A stretch of 64,000 bases of DNA from Bimastos eiseni (Eukaryota > Annelida > Clitellata > Crassiclitellata > Lumbricidae): NCBI GenBank assembly GCA_959347315.1, contig OY365807.1, positions 33,353,660 to 33,417,659 on the forward strand, given 5' to 3'. A model generated the notes under the pieces. It did not search any database, had not been told where the DNA came from, and was given only the letters and a program-made list of their open reading frames with translations. A program made the translations under genes and the position numbers. Shown one piece after another: positions 1 to 11,569 of the stretch (position 1 is its first letter; the number at the start of each line of letters is the position of its first letter).

Positions 1-637
1 GCACAACTTTAATGAATTATTTCTTTTTGCCTTAGTTAACACTAGAAAGTAGTAACTTGTAAGCACTAACAGTGGCAGAATTAGTGTTTTTATAGTTAAA
101 GGGGATTGTTGTTTTATAAATGAAAATAACAGTGTTTGTACTTTTAGTTACGTCTATTGTTGTTTTTTTAAATTAAAAAATCCGATTTTCGTTTTCAATG
201 ATACAGCTATTTTCTTGAATCACATAGGCCTATATGATATTTCTTGAATGAAGTTCTCACCCTAATTACATGTTTACAACAGTCAAAATGGAAATTACAA
301 GAAAAAATCAGAATTGCTTATTTGTTTTCTGTTGGACTAAAGACGCCACAGTCACTATTTTGCTATTCACCTTTTCTGTCTATCTAGTGCTCGTATTAAT
401 TAAATATCTTTTCTCTGATTGAAATAACATTTCCTAGTGGCAAAATGCAGATGGGTTTTCTTGGGGCCAATTTCAAGCTGTAAAGATATCACTTTTTGTC
501 ATTGTGTAGAATTGCTGTTCCTTCAGTATTATCTGTAGATGTTGATTATTACCAACTTCTTTGTTTACCGTGTTTTGTGAACAGAACAGCTTCTTCTTGC
601 AAGTCCTACATGAATTATATTTGTTTTATTTTGATAG
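1..637 (+). other. Intron of the Fizzy-related gene (5' exons off-window)
   Basis: AT-rich sequence with no exon I can support. It ends at an acceptor (AG at 636-637) opening the first visible fzr exon. The region upstream of the WD40 domain (C-box, KEN-binding N-terminus) must be encoded before position 1. One TAGGCCTA octamer lies at 225-232. Confidence 0.6.
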
Positions 638-3600
638 TTTGTAAGAAAAATTGCAAAATCTCCATACAAAATTCTCGATGCTCCGAATCTCCAGGACGAT
701 TTCTATCTCAATTTGGTTGATTGGTCTTCGCAAAACATCGTCGCTGTTGGACTAGAATCAAAGGTTTACCTCTGGAATGCAACAGCTTGCGAGGTCTGAA
801 ATATGTTTTAAATACATTTTCCTGTTTTTTTGTAGCTTATATATCTGGTTCACCAACATCTGACCAAGTTTATTGGATTTGCTGAACCAGTTTTGGTGAT
901 AATTTGTTGACTCGTTATCACATTGGTGTCATGATATGTGTTTTTCATTACTGTGCTTTCTTGTTGCAGTATGTGTTTTGTATCACGATTCTTGTTTGGT
1001 TTATTAAATTTATTTACTGATCTCTTGATCAAATCTGTGATAGCACAATGTCAGTATTCAGCCTGCTTTCACTCGTTCTTATACAAGCATTGGTCCATTA
1101 TTAATTTACTCTATGCTTTATTATACCACTACCTCTGTGTCCAGATTCTACTCCTATGCCACCATATGATCGCCCTCATCACCGACTGCCACCGTAGCAC
1201 CATGCTGTCTCCTCGGCTTGACCCTTTGGATTTTTACCTGACAACAGAATGAAATGAGAGGCTTGTCTATTGTGAACTTGAATCGGTATGGCGCCGGTGA
1301 ATGAGTTGGTCTCCCCGACATGTCCTTTGTGGACGTTGAGATATTATCTAAGATTTATATTACATTACTGTTGCAATGAGGTTAATTTCATCATAGTTTG
1401 AAATGTTGTAATAGTTGTTATTACAGTTTAATGCACCAACTTGTTCTATACTGGTGTCTTTTTACAGATCAGTCACAGTTCTGATATTTCTTCAATTCCA
1501 AATGATTTGGTAACATCTGTCTCCTTTAATGAAAGAGTAAGTATTAATCCTTGTAATCTTAATACATTTTCTACTCTGTCGAACTTTCATGTATGGATGT
1601 TTTCTAGGATTAGCATAACAAAGATTGGATTCCATAGGCAGGTAGTGAACATATTGTTATGTGAACTACACTACACTGTCTTCTGATGCACCAAGGTCTC
1701 AAAAATACTCTTCTTATGATTTCTTACCTGTAACACCTGGGTTCCAGACATCTCCCCCCAGACATTTCCCTCCCCCCCCCTGACATCTCCACCCTGGATA
1801 ATTTTCCCCCCCTGTGATCAAAAACAGGTTTCATGTTAAAACACAATGAGCAACCTTAATTCAACATGTCTCATTTTGATACTTAAGGCAAATGTTGAAT
1901 CAAAAATAAATAGAAGAATAGTTGATCATGGAGGCGTGTACTGCTTAATTAATTGATAATTAACTGGTGAACAATTAACAACCTTACTTAATCAAATGTG
2001 TCTCACTTTGATGCTTTAGGTAAATATTTAACAAAGTTTCTATATTTAACCTGGCTGTTGCTATATAATCTGTCATTACTCTGTAAGGTAAATAATTATT
2101 AGACGAGAAATACAAAGAGATGAAGGTGGAAACTGGAGCTAGCGTACGTGGAAAGTTGCATTAAACGGCTATGTTTATGCTAAACAAAAAAATTAAAAAA
2201 TTACGCCGTTAAGTGCGAACGTCGGAGAGGTGCAGGGACAGCTTTAAGTGAATGTAAAGCAAAGGTGAAACATGAAGAGCTTTTGGCCGTTAGTTTGATT
2301 CCTTTTAAATCAAAAAGATAGTTTAAATTTAAAAAAATGTTCATTCGTTTTGCTGTCTAAATTAATTTGCACTATTAAAATAGTTTAGCTGGGTCACAGG
2401 GGGTAAAAATCCGGGGGGGAATTGTCCGGGCGGGGGAAATGCCCCAGACCCATAACACCTTGCTCATCTCTTCAATTTAGATGAGAACTGCGAGCTTCAT
2501 CTCATGCTGACTTAGTTGTAGCACAATTACTTAGAAAATTTTGAAGTTAGATCCTCTTTGATGACCAGCGTTATTGATTATGCCTTACATTTTATTATGT
2601 GCTCATCATTAAAACTTATTTGTTCAAGATTTATTATGACTAGACTTCCCCGTTGCATTGTTTTTGTGCACCATTCATTCTGTTTAGGCGTGTTATAAGT
2701 GACAGTTTAAGGAATGTAATAATTGAGTTAAGGTGTTGTTTGTTTTGAGGAAGAAACTTATAGAATTGAAATGCTGAGAAAGAGAGAGTTTTGAAGGAAT
2801 AACATGAAATCTTGATTTCTGGGTCTTAATTTGAGCAAATTAATTGAACAATTCTTTTCCAGCTTGAATTTGAAAGAGTAAGGTTTTAATAAGCTTAGTC
2901 AGTTTGAAATTAAATGAAAATATTATTTTAAAAAAACTGCTATGTCTAACTTGCAATATTGAATGATTTGCTTCAGGGTAACTTGGTTGGGATTGGAACT
3001 CACCTAGGCAACATTCATCTGTGGGACATCGAATACAACAAATTCTTGAGCACACGATTAGTCCATCGATCTCGAATTGGTTAGTCAGTTACTCTCTGTC
3101 GAGTTTCAATGCCAAATACAGAATAGTTTTCTATATAAGACACCTGTGAAAATGAATTAAATCTTTTCTTATCTGCCACTCTTGGTTTCGCAAACTTTCG
3201 TCTGACAGAAGGGTTTCCAAAATCAGTCTTATCAGTTTACCAACAGGTTTTGGATGATTGTGTTACAATTGGGAATTGTATGAATTATAGATATTTATCA
3301 CATTTCTGTTGCAAACATTCAACAATCTGTGTTTAGATTTTCAGTCCTGGGAACTTGCTTGAAGATTGTCATTGTTGCTCAATCCATGATTGATCAATGA
3401 TTTTTTCGTTTTGATCGATTCCTGTTGTTGTTGGTACGAACAATTGACCCATTGTCTGCCTGACTTTGCTTGTCACAGGTGTGCTCGACTGGAGTAATGA
3501 AATTCTTGCATCTGGAAGTCGTGATAGAGCAGTTTCATTACAAGACTATAGATGTCCATCTAGTGTATCAACTCGATTAACAGGCCACTATCAGGAGGTG

Positions 3601-6600
3601 AGAAAACTAACTGATTTAGAGGTCTCTGTTTTTTACTGTTTCTGTTCACGCAGATTAGTCCTTGAAAAGCTACTGAGTTCAGATTTCAGCAAAGAATCAC
3701 AAGACAGACATTTTATTTAACAGAATTTAAGTATCAGATGCTAATTAGGTATGATTTCTAATACATTATGTAGATTCTTTGATGCTATAGGTTTGAGTAA
3801 TGTACAATATTGTAGAGCTGAGTTATAGCTAAATATCACTGCTATTGTTGATGTGTCAGTTTGGCCAATTGGTTTGAGCGCAAAGTTCGGGTTCGACCTT
3901 CATCTGAAAAGTTACTGCGTAATTACATTGAGCAAGTTCTTCACGCAAAGTTGGTCTGCAATATATCTGGAATTGCGCCATCGAGTCTAATTGTATGAAG
4001 CAGCATAAAGCTGTCATGTCAAAATTACAGTTGTATTTTATTGTATTGTATTAGATCTGTGGTCTGACATTATGGATGTATTGTATTGTATTAGATCTGT
4101 GGTCTGAAATGGTCACCAGACCGACGACTGTTGGCTTCAGGCAGCAACGATAACAAATTGATCCTATGGAGCACATCATCAATGAAGCCACTACACACAT
4201 TCAGTGAACACACAGCGGCTGTCAAGGCTCTTGCTTGGTCACCTCATCAACATGGCATACTGGCCAGCGGTGGTGGTTCGGGTGACAAGAAAATCAAATT
4301 CTGGAACAGTTTGACGACTCGTGAGGTTCAGTCGATTGATTCTGGGTCGCAAGTATGCAGCCTGGCTTGGTCGAAAGACACAAATGAACTGGTGAGGAGC
4401 GTGAATGCACTCTTGATTGATTCTGCAATTATGAGACAGTGAATCTGTGTCTAGAGATGGCTACGTAGTGCCTCAAATTGAATTTGTAGATAAATTACAA
4501 ATTGTGGACATAGCTTGCTCTTTACATTTTAGTTAAATACAGCCTGGGTATCCTCACCATGCTCTTTTGTCACTTTTGCATTTGGTAGAGATGGTTTTGT
4601 TCATTGTAGTTTCAAACCACTCCTGGAGAGTTTAACTTATAATTGTTTGATTATGGTTAAGATTGCTCAAGATCATATAAATTATAATCCTGTGAGATGA
4701 AATACAAATCAGTTTATTAAGGTACAGAGTATAGGGTCCAATGATATCATAGACCACCCGATAGCTTCCAGGCAGAAATTTAAAGCCTTCTTTTACTACT
4801 TTTTCTGTCTTTATCCTGTGACTTTTCTGTTACCATCCATATGATTTAGAATGAGCTCCCATTATTAGTATCATGCCTGATGCCTAGTATTCACTAAGAT
4901 TTTATTGCAACCATATGACCATCCGTTTTAATGTGGGTTGAGTTGGGGGCATTTCTGAGTAGTAACCTTGAAGGAACCTTATATAAATGTATGGGTAATG
5001 ACTGAGTTAATTCATTTTTGACCCAGCTTTCCTGCTGTGACTATGTTCCAATTCTTTTTAGATGTCATAGCAATTCTCCAAAGATTCACAATTTTGACAT
5101 TCAACCACAGTGATGCTGGCAATCACTGACAATCTGCTTTGTTTGATGGATGCTTTGTGGATTATTACAGCAGTGTTATTGAAGGAATTTGATTTTAAAT
5201 CCAATTAAATACTTGGTCAAAATTGCTGAATGTGTAAATTCAGGTATTGACTGATGACTCAGATTTGGGCTTTCCTGGTTGGAGAATGTGTTTGATTCAG
5301 TAATGATTTTTTGATATCTCCAGGTGAGCACACATGGTTATCAACAGCACGAAATCGTCCTATGGAGATATCCATCCATGTGCAAAATAGCACGATTAAC
5401 TGGACACTTGTACCGAGTTCTGTACCTGGTAAGATTTCCCAATTAATTTAGACTCATGTGTCTAAATAAGACTTACACCATTTTTTTTAAAGTTTTTATG
5501 AACAAGATGTTGAATATGAAAAATTAATATTATTTTTGGAATTATCAATTAGGCTTATTTAGGTAAAGTTTGCAAATGACCAATCCTGTGATACAATTTA
5601 CTTGAATCATTGTTATCTTGGCACTTTTGACAGGACCTTTTAAGTGCTTTTCAGTGCTAAGTGTAAATATCTTTGAGTCCCAAGATGGAAGGAAGGAAAG
5701 CAAACCTATACAGCAACAGTGCGGGTAAAAGAAATGATTGGTGTTAAATGATTTTACGTCTTCTTTAAGTACTCTGGAAGTTGTTAGGTCCCATCCGTAT
5801 ATTACGTATGCAAAATTTTGGATTTTCGTACCTCCTCCCTATGTTGCACTGCTTGCATTTCTTGGACCCCAACCCCCATGCATACGTACATCTGAGCTCT
5901 ACCCCACCCCATTGCAAAGGATAAATAGCTAAAGACATCTATAAGACATTGATTTTACCACAGGCTATTTATTTTTGTTAGACATCATATTTAACAGCTT
6001 AAATTTGTTAACTGTTATGAAGAAATAAAACACTAAGGGGTCATTGCATAATTATGCAACACTGAAAATGGCTGTTTTTGACCCACCCACTCCCCTGTAA
6101 CGCATCATAACGTTTCCATAGAAACCCTGAGCATTACATATTTATGTTGAGCAAAACTCCGTGCAGTTTTACCTGGGTCTATATAGTCCCTGGTCTCCAA
6201 ATCTAACCTACATCAATGGTAGATAATAATTTTTTATTTAATATTATGCTTGAACTTCGATTTCACTGCCGTGTGTAGGCTATGAGTCTAAACACTAGTT
6301 TAGTGTAAATTTATATGCATGGCCTACTAGCCTTGTTGCCCAGCTTCGCTTGTGACTGAACTTTGAACTCAGCGGGTATGTCCCGATTGTGTCTTTTTTA
6401 ACTAACCAAGGAGGTGCGAGATTTCTTCAAGCGGGACCGTCATTTCGCGGCGCGCTCCGTTCGTTCTTGGTGCTCCTAACATGTACCCTATTTGCATGTT
6501 AGCATCATGAAGTGTTTAACTAATATGTCTTCAGATGATGCGATTGGAAATGGCGGTTGTTTTAATATCGAATCTAAAATTTTTCAGATTTCGGAAGTTA

Positions 6601-8172
6601 AATGTAGATGATTTGTCATGTCATTTGCTTTCACTTGATTTAGCTTGACTTTGATGTGCTTTGACTTGAGGCCATTGACAAGCATAATAGTGATGTTTAA
6701 CAAAGGGACTTGATTTATATATTGAATTTCGCCCCGCTCACATTGAATTTCGCCCCGCTTTCGTATGACTTTTAAATTAAACCCACCTTTCTGAACATAT
6801 TCAATTGAGCTGAGAAATTGGAACATTTTATAGAGATTTCATATCGCCAGAGCATTCTGTTCGTGAGCCTTCACGACTTAAAGAAAAACTTTGGTTTATA
6901 GTTTAGATTGAGTATTTTTAATTAATAGCTAAATGGTTTAAAGATAAAAAGCGTTACGTAACGATCAGCTAACCCACCCACCCCTGTAACTTTCGTAACG
7001 TTTGGTAGCACCCCACCCACCCTCGAGCGTTATGTAATTATGCGAGACCTCTAACAATACTTGCATTTTAAAGTTTTAATGCTACATAAATATATTAAGC
7101 AGGAATACAGTCTGTGATTGGATTTACAGTTCTGATTTCAATATTCCGTATTGTGTACGTCATAATTAGACAATTATATTTGCGTACGTACATATTTTCG
7201 GGACCCCTCCTTCACCATGTGCACCCGTATGTAAAACCGCCGCTATTCGAAACCCCCCTCCTTCCTCGCTGCGTACGTAATATGTGAATGGCCCCTTATG
7301 ATGATTCTCTCGAACCATGCTCTAAAGAGGTTGTCTTCTAGCGATGCCTTTTCCACGCTGTTCCTTTCTAAACAAATTCTTTGTTCTAATGCACTGTGCT
7401 GTAAGAACATTGTTGTTTATTTGCTTACTGAGTCCATTTGGCTTGATGTCTAAACGTGTACAATACCAGGTTGTGTTTGAACTATCAGAGGTGGCAATGC
7501 CATCATCATTTTCTGTAGCAGAGTTCTGTAGTTGTGTGTTTTGTTGTTGAATAGGCAATGTCTCCAGATGGAGAGTCAATCGTAACTGGAGCGGGTGATG
7601 AGACGCTTCGATTCTGGAAGGTGTTTCCGAAAAACCAAATGGAAAAGGTAGTTGATATCTTCAACATAATTGTGGATGTAACTTTTAATTGATTCAGTTA
7701 ACGAATGAAAAATTGACTGAGTTAACCGAAGTACTCAAAGCAGTTTATGTATGATTAGCATTTGTTCATAATATAATCTTCTATCCTTTCTTGACCTAGC
7801 TTGATCAAGAAGCCTGACATCAATCTGATGAGAACTTGCATATGTAGGCATATGATACACTTTTACACACAGGTCTCACAGCTCTCCAGTTTTTAGTAGA
7901 GAATGTTTAACTCTAATAAGGTTGCTGTACGCATAATCAAACTTCAAACCCGTAGATCATGTGTAACAGTCAACTTTTCAGTACTTTTATAATGTACTAC
8001 ATTAGATGTCATGGTACAAACTAACATGCACTTCACACGTACCTTCAAAGTTTAACGTTGTATTTAATAAGTAGACCAGAATGATTTTGATGGATGCATG
8101 TAGTGATCAGTTTTTTTCTTCTTTTTTCAGCAACCTGTCTCTCCTTTGAATATGTTCATGAAGATACGATAA
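638..8172 (+). CDS. fzr1: Fizzy-related / Cdh1 (FZR1-like) APC/C activator, 3' exons
   Basis: WD40 co-activator of the anaphase-promoting complex, which recruits D-box and KEN substrates in late mitosis and G1. Eight exons join in frame: 638-793, 1468-1536, 2977-3079, 3479-3597, 4095-4391, 5324-5428, 7555-7647, 8131-8172, giving 327 residues and a stop at 8170-8172. Seen: DDFYLNLVDWSS opening the propeller, AVGLESKVYLW in blade 1, ASGSRDRAV, LASGSNDNKL, AWSPHQHGILASGGG, SQVCSLAWSKDTNELVSTHGY, SPDGESIVTGAGDETLRFW, and a C-terminal Met-Lys-Ile-Arg end. The Ile-Arg tail is the known family motif that docks on APC3. YLNLVDWSS followed by VGL favours Cdh1/Fizzy-related over Cdc20. The N-terminus (C-box) is off-window, so the gene is partial at 5'. 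Some blades (exons 2-4) are more divergent than usual for this family. Exon 5 has a duplicated acceptor, and the exon 6-7 intron hosts nested transposons. Confidence 0.95.
1160..1260 (+). repeat. Short dispersed repeat fragment (retroelement-like)
   Basis: Contains GCACCATGCTGTCTCCTC followed by a CTTGACC block. The same text recurs in diverged form near 56175-56245, so this is a dispersed repeat, probably a retroelement tail, inside fzr intron 1. The family is not identified. Confidence 0.5.
1738..2452. mobile_element. Non-autonomous DNA transposon with C/G-run terminal inverted repeats
   Basis: The left end begins TGGGTTCCAGACATCTCCCC. The right end, reverse-complemented, begins TGGGTCTGGGGCATTTCCCC. 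Both carry further poly-C blocks and a CCCCCTGTGA motif inside. Identical 7-bp flanks TAACACC (1731-1737 and 2453-2459) look like a target-site duplication. No transposase frame. It lies in fzr intron 2. A related end occurs at 30363-30425. The superfamily is uncertain; a 7-8 bp duplication would suit a hAT-like origin. Confidence 0.7.
3855..4045 (+). mobile_element. Diverged tRNA-derived SINE (family 1)
   Basis: Matches the copies at 15535-15786 and 18424-18660: a TTGGTTTGAGCG A-box region remnant, GGTTCGACC B-box, a body with GCAAGTTCTTCACGCA, an AATTGCGCCATCGAG block and a TTACAGTTGTATTTTA tail. Heavily mutated. Its 3' end abuts the duplicated acceptor of fzr exon 5. Confidence 0.75.
4041..4107 (+). 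repeat. 40-bp tandem duplication copying a splice acceptor (fzr exon 5)
   Basis: The 27-bp block TTGTATTGTATTAGATCTGT plus GGTCTGA occurs at 4041-4067 and 4081-4107. It contains the acceptor AG and the first 13 coding bases of exon 5. The downstream copy continues into the true exon (4095 onward). Use of the upstream AG would add 40 nt and shift the frame. Confidence 0.9.
5787..7295. mobile_element. PIF/Harbinger-like element, outer of a nested pair
   Basis: The left end reads GGTCCCATCCGTATATTACG. The reverse complement of the right end reads GGGGCCATTCACATATTACG; both continue to TA-C/T-GCA. A TTA trinucleotide flanks each side (5784-5786, 7296-7298), matching the 3-bp TWA duplications of PIF/Harbinger. 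No transposase frame. It lies in the fzr intron between 5428 and 7555 and is interrupted by a second element at 6037-7051. Superfamily assignment rests on the duplication length only. Confidence 0.65.
6037..7051. mobile_element. PIF/Harbinger-like element nested in the previous one
   Basis: The left end is GGGGTCATTGCATAATTATG. The right end reverse complement is GAGGTCTCGCATAATTACAT. Subterminal blocks with CCCACCC and CCTGTAAC are also inverted. TAA flanks both sides (6034-6036, 7052-7054). Non-coding interior of about 1 kb. The nesting shows it inserted after the outer element. Confidence 0.65.
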
Positions 8173-8394
8173 GGAGACTTGTTAACCAGCAATGAAGAAC
8201 TGTGATTTTGTCATTTGTAACATGAAAACGTGAATTTCTGCCATGTCACAGCTGTATAAAAGTAACTGATGATGCAACAGCTTTTCAGAACAAAATAGGC
8301 TCTTTGACCTTCTTTGAGGTTGATCTTTTGCTATGTGGATGACTATGACTTTGTAACTTTTTTACCAAACGGACAGGAATAATGTTTAAATGTT

Positions 8395-8400
8395 ATTAAA
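8395..8400 (+). terminator. Candidate poly(A) signal of fzr (ATTAAA)
   Basis: First ATTAAA variant after the fzr stop, about 220 bp downstream. No AATAAA precedes it. A second ATTAAA lies near 8840. Position is the only support. Confidence 0.35.
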
Positions 8401-9940
8401 ATTGTATTAATTGTTGTCTTTGTGCAGTGCCTTCTCTGTATGCGCTATGTATTAAGATTTTAGTTGACATTGTCTGTGTCAAGTTGATATAGACAGAGTT
8501 GTGCTTTTGTAAGTGACTGAGAATATGAAAGCAGTTGTGAATCTAATTGTCATGTTTTAAGAAGACCTGCTGCTTGTTGCTTATGCAACGTTTTGAATGC
8601 CATGATCACGTTGGATATAGAAAGAACAATATTGACTTAATGTGTGAAGACAGTGCAGCACAAAATCTAGAGATTAAGAACAACACTGGGAAAATGATTC
8701 TGTTGTTTATTGATTTTCTTCAGGACGTTACTATGGCATTTGGTAGCAGATTGCATTTTGTCTATTTTAATATTTTGTGTGGCTGCCAAATAATGATATA
8801 GTTATGCCTGGGTACAGCTGTACTTGGTGATCTGGGTGCATTAAAAATAGGGATGAACTGAAACTTGTTTTGGCAACTCAGCTGGGTTTTGTAGTACTCT
8901 TCATTACTCGGACTTGTATTTTAGCTAAAACCATGCATTAATCTATTATTGAACAAAGATGAGACATTCTTTGACAATTACAAAATGTAAGCTGTTAAAT
9001 TTAAGCAAATACTCTGTTTGTAGAAACTTTCCAACAACTTCCAGGTTAGGAAAGCTTACCTAATATAACAGGCTTGTTTTCAGTTAGAAATTGACATGAC
9101 GGTATACTTTTTTCTACTGTTATCTTCTTTTTAATGTATTGTTATCACGAACTTGATTTTAAACATACAGAGCAAAATTATCACCATGAGTGTGTTTAAA
9201 GTATGTGTAGTACAAGTTTTTGATGTCCAGTTAACTGACCTAAATATATTTTTAATGTTGAACCTTGTTGATGATGGTCCCTTGAACAATTTTAGCCAAA
9301 ATCACTCTTTAAGTTGTCATTCTGCATTGTGCATTCCAAAATATGTTGGGCAGGATTTCACTTTGTAGGTAAGCTTTTATTTAGCACACTCTGGCATTCA
9401 GTTTTTATATGACAGCATTCTGTTGAAGAGACTTAAACAACTGTTAAAATAATTTGTATCTATGAATTGAAGACAGTGTTTTGTGGATGAAGAATGCCTA
9501 TTTTGCTGAACTGATTGTATTAAATTTGTTCAATTACTCGTTATTGCACTGCCATAAGCACTCATTCATGTCATAATATTTATATCACAGTTGATGGTGC
9601 TAAAATTGAAAGTTTCCATGAACTGCAACACTCTTAGAACCCGAGGAAAGTGTTTTTCTTAATGGTAGGAAGGCGATTGACAAAAGAAAATGCTTTTCAA
9701 CGTTTAATTTGTAAGATTATTCTTTTGTATTCGTTCCATAGTGCCAGGCGTTTGAAGCAATAATTTGGTGAGATTCGTGCAGAAAGAAGTTAGGAATGTG
9801 TTTATAAGACTTCATATAATATCTTTTGTGGAAGAAATCAAATCGGTAATAAAAGCATAAAATTGTCCCAATTGCTGAACCTTACATCGTAGGCGCTGAC
9901 TCCACAGGAGCAACAGGGACAATTCACCCCGGTACACATC
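8401..9940. other. Intergenic stretch without recognisable feature
   Basis: AT-rich spacer between fzr and ptch. Only short, unconserved frames occur on both strands. I see no exon, repeat boundary or RNA gene here. Confidence 0.5.
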
Positions 9941-9959
9941 AAGGTTCTGTGGCAAGTTA

Positions 9960-10265
9960 CCCTTGAGAAAAGGGAGGAAAGGCAGGCTGAAAGCAAAAAT
10001 GGAGGAAAGGGAGTTTGAGGGTGAAATGAAGGAAGGTTGAGGGCAAAATTGAGGAATGGGAGGTTGAGAATACAAAGGAGGTTGAGGGCTCTCACTCTCC
10101 CTTTCCTCCATTTTCCCCTCAACCTACCTTTCCTTCTTTTCACTCTCAACCTCCCTTTTCTCAATTTACTCTCAACCTCCCTTTTCTCAATTTACTCTCA
10201 ACCTCCCTTTTCTCAATTTGCTCTCAACCTCCCGTTTCTCAATTTACTCTCAACACCCCTTTTAT
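9960..10265. repeat. Inverted purine/pyrimidine minisatellite
   Basis: Left half (about 9965-10090) is purine-rich with degenerate units such as AGGTTGAGGGCAAAATTGAG. Right half (about 10098-10262) is the complementary pyrimidine form, units such as CTCAACCTCCCTTTTCTCAA, about 30 bp each. The switch is near 10093. The unit resembles the array at 16880-17345. Short open frames here are repeat artefacts. Confidence 0.85.
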
Positions 10266-10479
10266 TTCTGAAGTAAGGTTGTATAAGTTATCATGGGTTC
10301 TAACATCTAGGAAACGTGTTGTAGGTATATCCATGCACGAATTCACTAATCTGCAGTTGTTTGATTTGTGGAAGTTTTAGAATTCCAAACTCCGTGACAT
10401 GTAAAGAAACAAACTGTCAATTAATAATCATAGATCAAAGTTTTTATTTCCATTTAAATTCCATTTAATGGTTTCTTGA

Positions 10480-10960
10480 GTTTAAGTGAGTTCTAGCCGT
10501 TTCCGAACCTCTGTCAGAGGCCCCTGCCATAGAACCCGGCCCTGGGCAGCAACCTCATCTCATCGACCCTGCAGCCAGACGTTTGGCAAAGTTCGAGTAC
10601 ACACGCATTCATAGTTCTGGATTTACACAACGAATAATAATCACCGTGGTCCTGTTACCGCCTGCGGCAACACAGAGTTCATCTTTCAACGTATGTGGTC
10701 CTTTGTGCCCCGCCTACCGTAGAAACGTCCAATCAGTTGGGCGCGTTCGCTCCTCGCCTACTGAGACGATTAGGACCGCCTACTTTCGAGCCTTTGAGAA
10801 ATAAAGATTCGAATGTGGTCGATGATGGAGGAAAGTCTCATTGATGCCCAGATGGGGGTATTCGTAGTTATTCAGTACGCTTTATGTTAAGGCGCTCTGC
10901 TTGGCCTCTGGTGCCTGGTAGTGTACGTTTCTATCAAGCGCCGCTGGGATGTAACATGTA
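10480..10960 (+). promoter_or_regulatory. CpG-richer segment, candidate ptch promoter / 5' UTR
   Basis: GC and CpG content rises sharply against the AT-rich surroundings. CCAAT occurs at 10729-10733, and the heptamer CGCCTAC repeats three times between about 10711 and 10785. It lies 0.5-1 kb upstream of the proposed first coding exon of ptch. An AATAAA at 10799 leaves open that part of it is the end of an old retroelement. Promoter status is inferred. Confidence 0.35.
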
Positions 10961-11476
10961 GACGTACTAAGTTTGTTAGGTTATTGGCATCCGTTACTGC
11001 CTCGTCGGTATATGCTTGAGTTTTGCTAGCAGACAATAATTGTTGTTGTCCGAGTTCCAACCACATTGGATAGCTGATGCACTTTTCGTTGACTATGCCT
11101 TTATAATTTATACTGCACTAATTTATATGCTTCAGCTGGCTTTTGATATCAAGGAAACCGCGAATGGAAATGTTTTGCAGGAACAGATAGATTTAATTGG
11201 ACTTCTGGATTTGTGGTCAGATTCAATTAACTCAAGAGTCAAAACACACTTTGTCGTACATTTCGATCAATCCGTGATTAAGTGGATTCTTGGATTGTAG
11301 AAATTCGGACATGCAAATGATGGCTGAAACTTGTGAACGAAGTTACTGATGTTAATGGAACTTATAATTATGAGAGGATGAGGACAGGACGGCAAGGATG
11401 AGTTGCAGGATCAATGAGGCTATTAATAATAACGACAGGCCTCTGATTCAGCTAATCTGATTCTCGGATACAGCGT

Positions 11477-11569
11477 ATGCGTCCTGGAATGGCAGACAGA
11501 AGAGATGAATGGAATGATCGCCAAACTCAGTACAAATGGACGGGTGTTGACTGTGCTCCCTGCCAAAAG
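11477..11569 (+). CDS. ptch: Proposed first coding exon of ptch
   Basis: An ATG at 11477 opens 31 codons ending in a good donor (AAG then GTAAAT). The phase (0) and position fit exon 2, which begins in phase 0 at 12922. The peptide contains DEWNDRQTQYKWTGVDCAPC, plausible for the poorly conserved cytosolic N-terminus. No homology supports it directly, so the true start could be elsewhere upstream. Confidence 0.5.

Noticed and set aside
4752..4760. GLI-like GACCACCCG in an fzr intron
   Set aside because: One mismatch to consensus, in a gene with no known Hedgehog regulation; expected by chance.
638..8172. Cdc20 rather than Fizzy-related
   Set aside because: DDFYLNLVDWSS and VGL, STHGY and the SPLNMFMKIR-type end match the Cdh1/Fizzy-related branch better.
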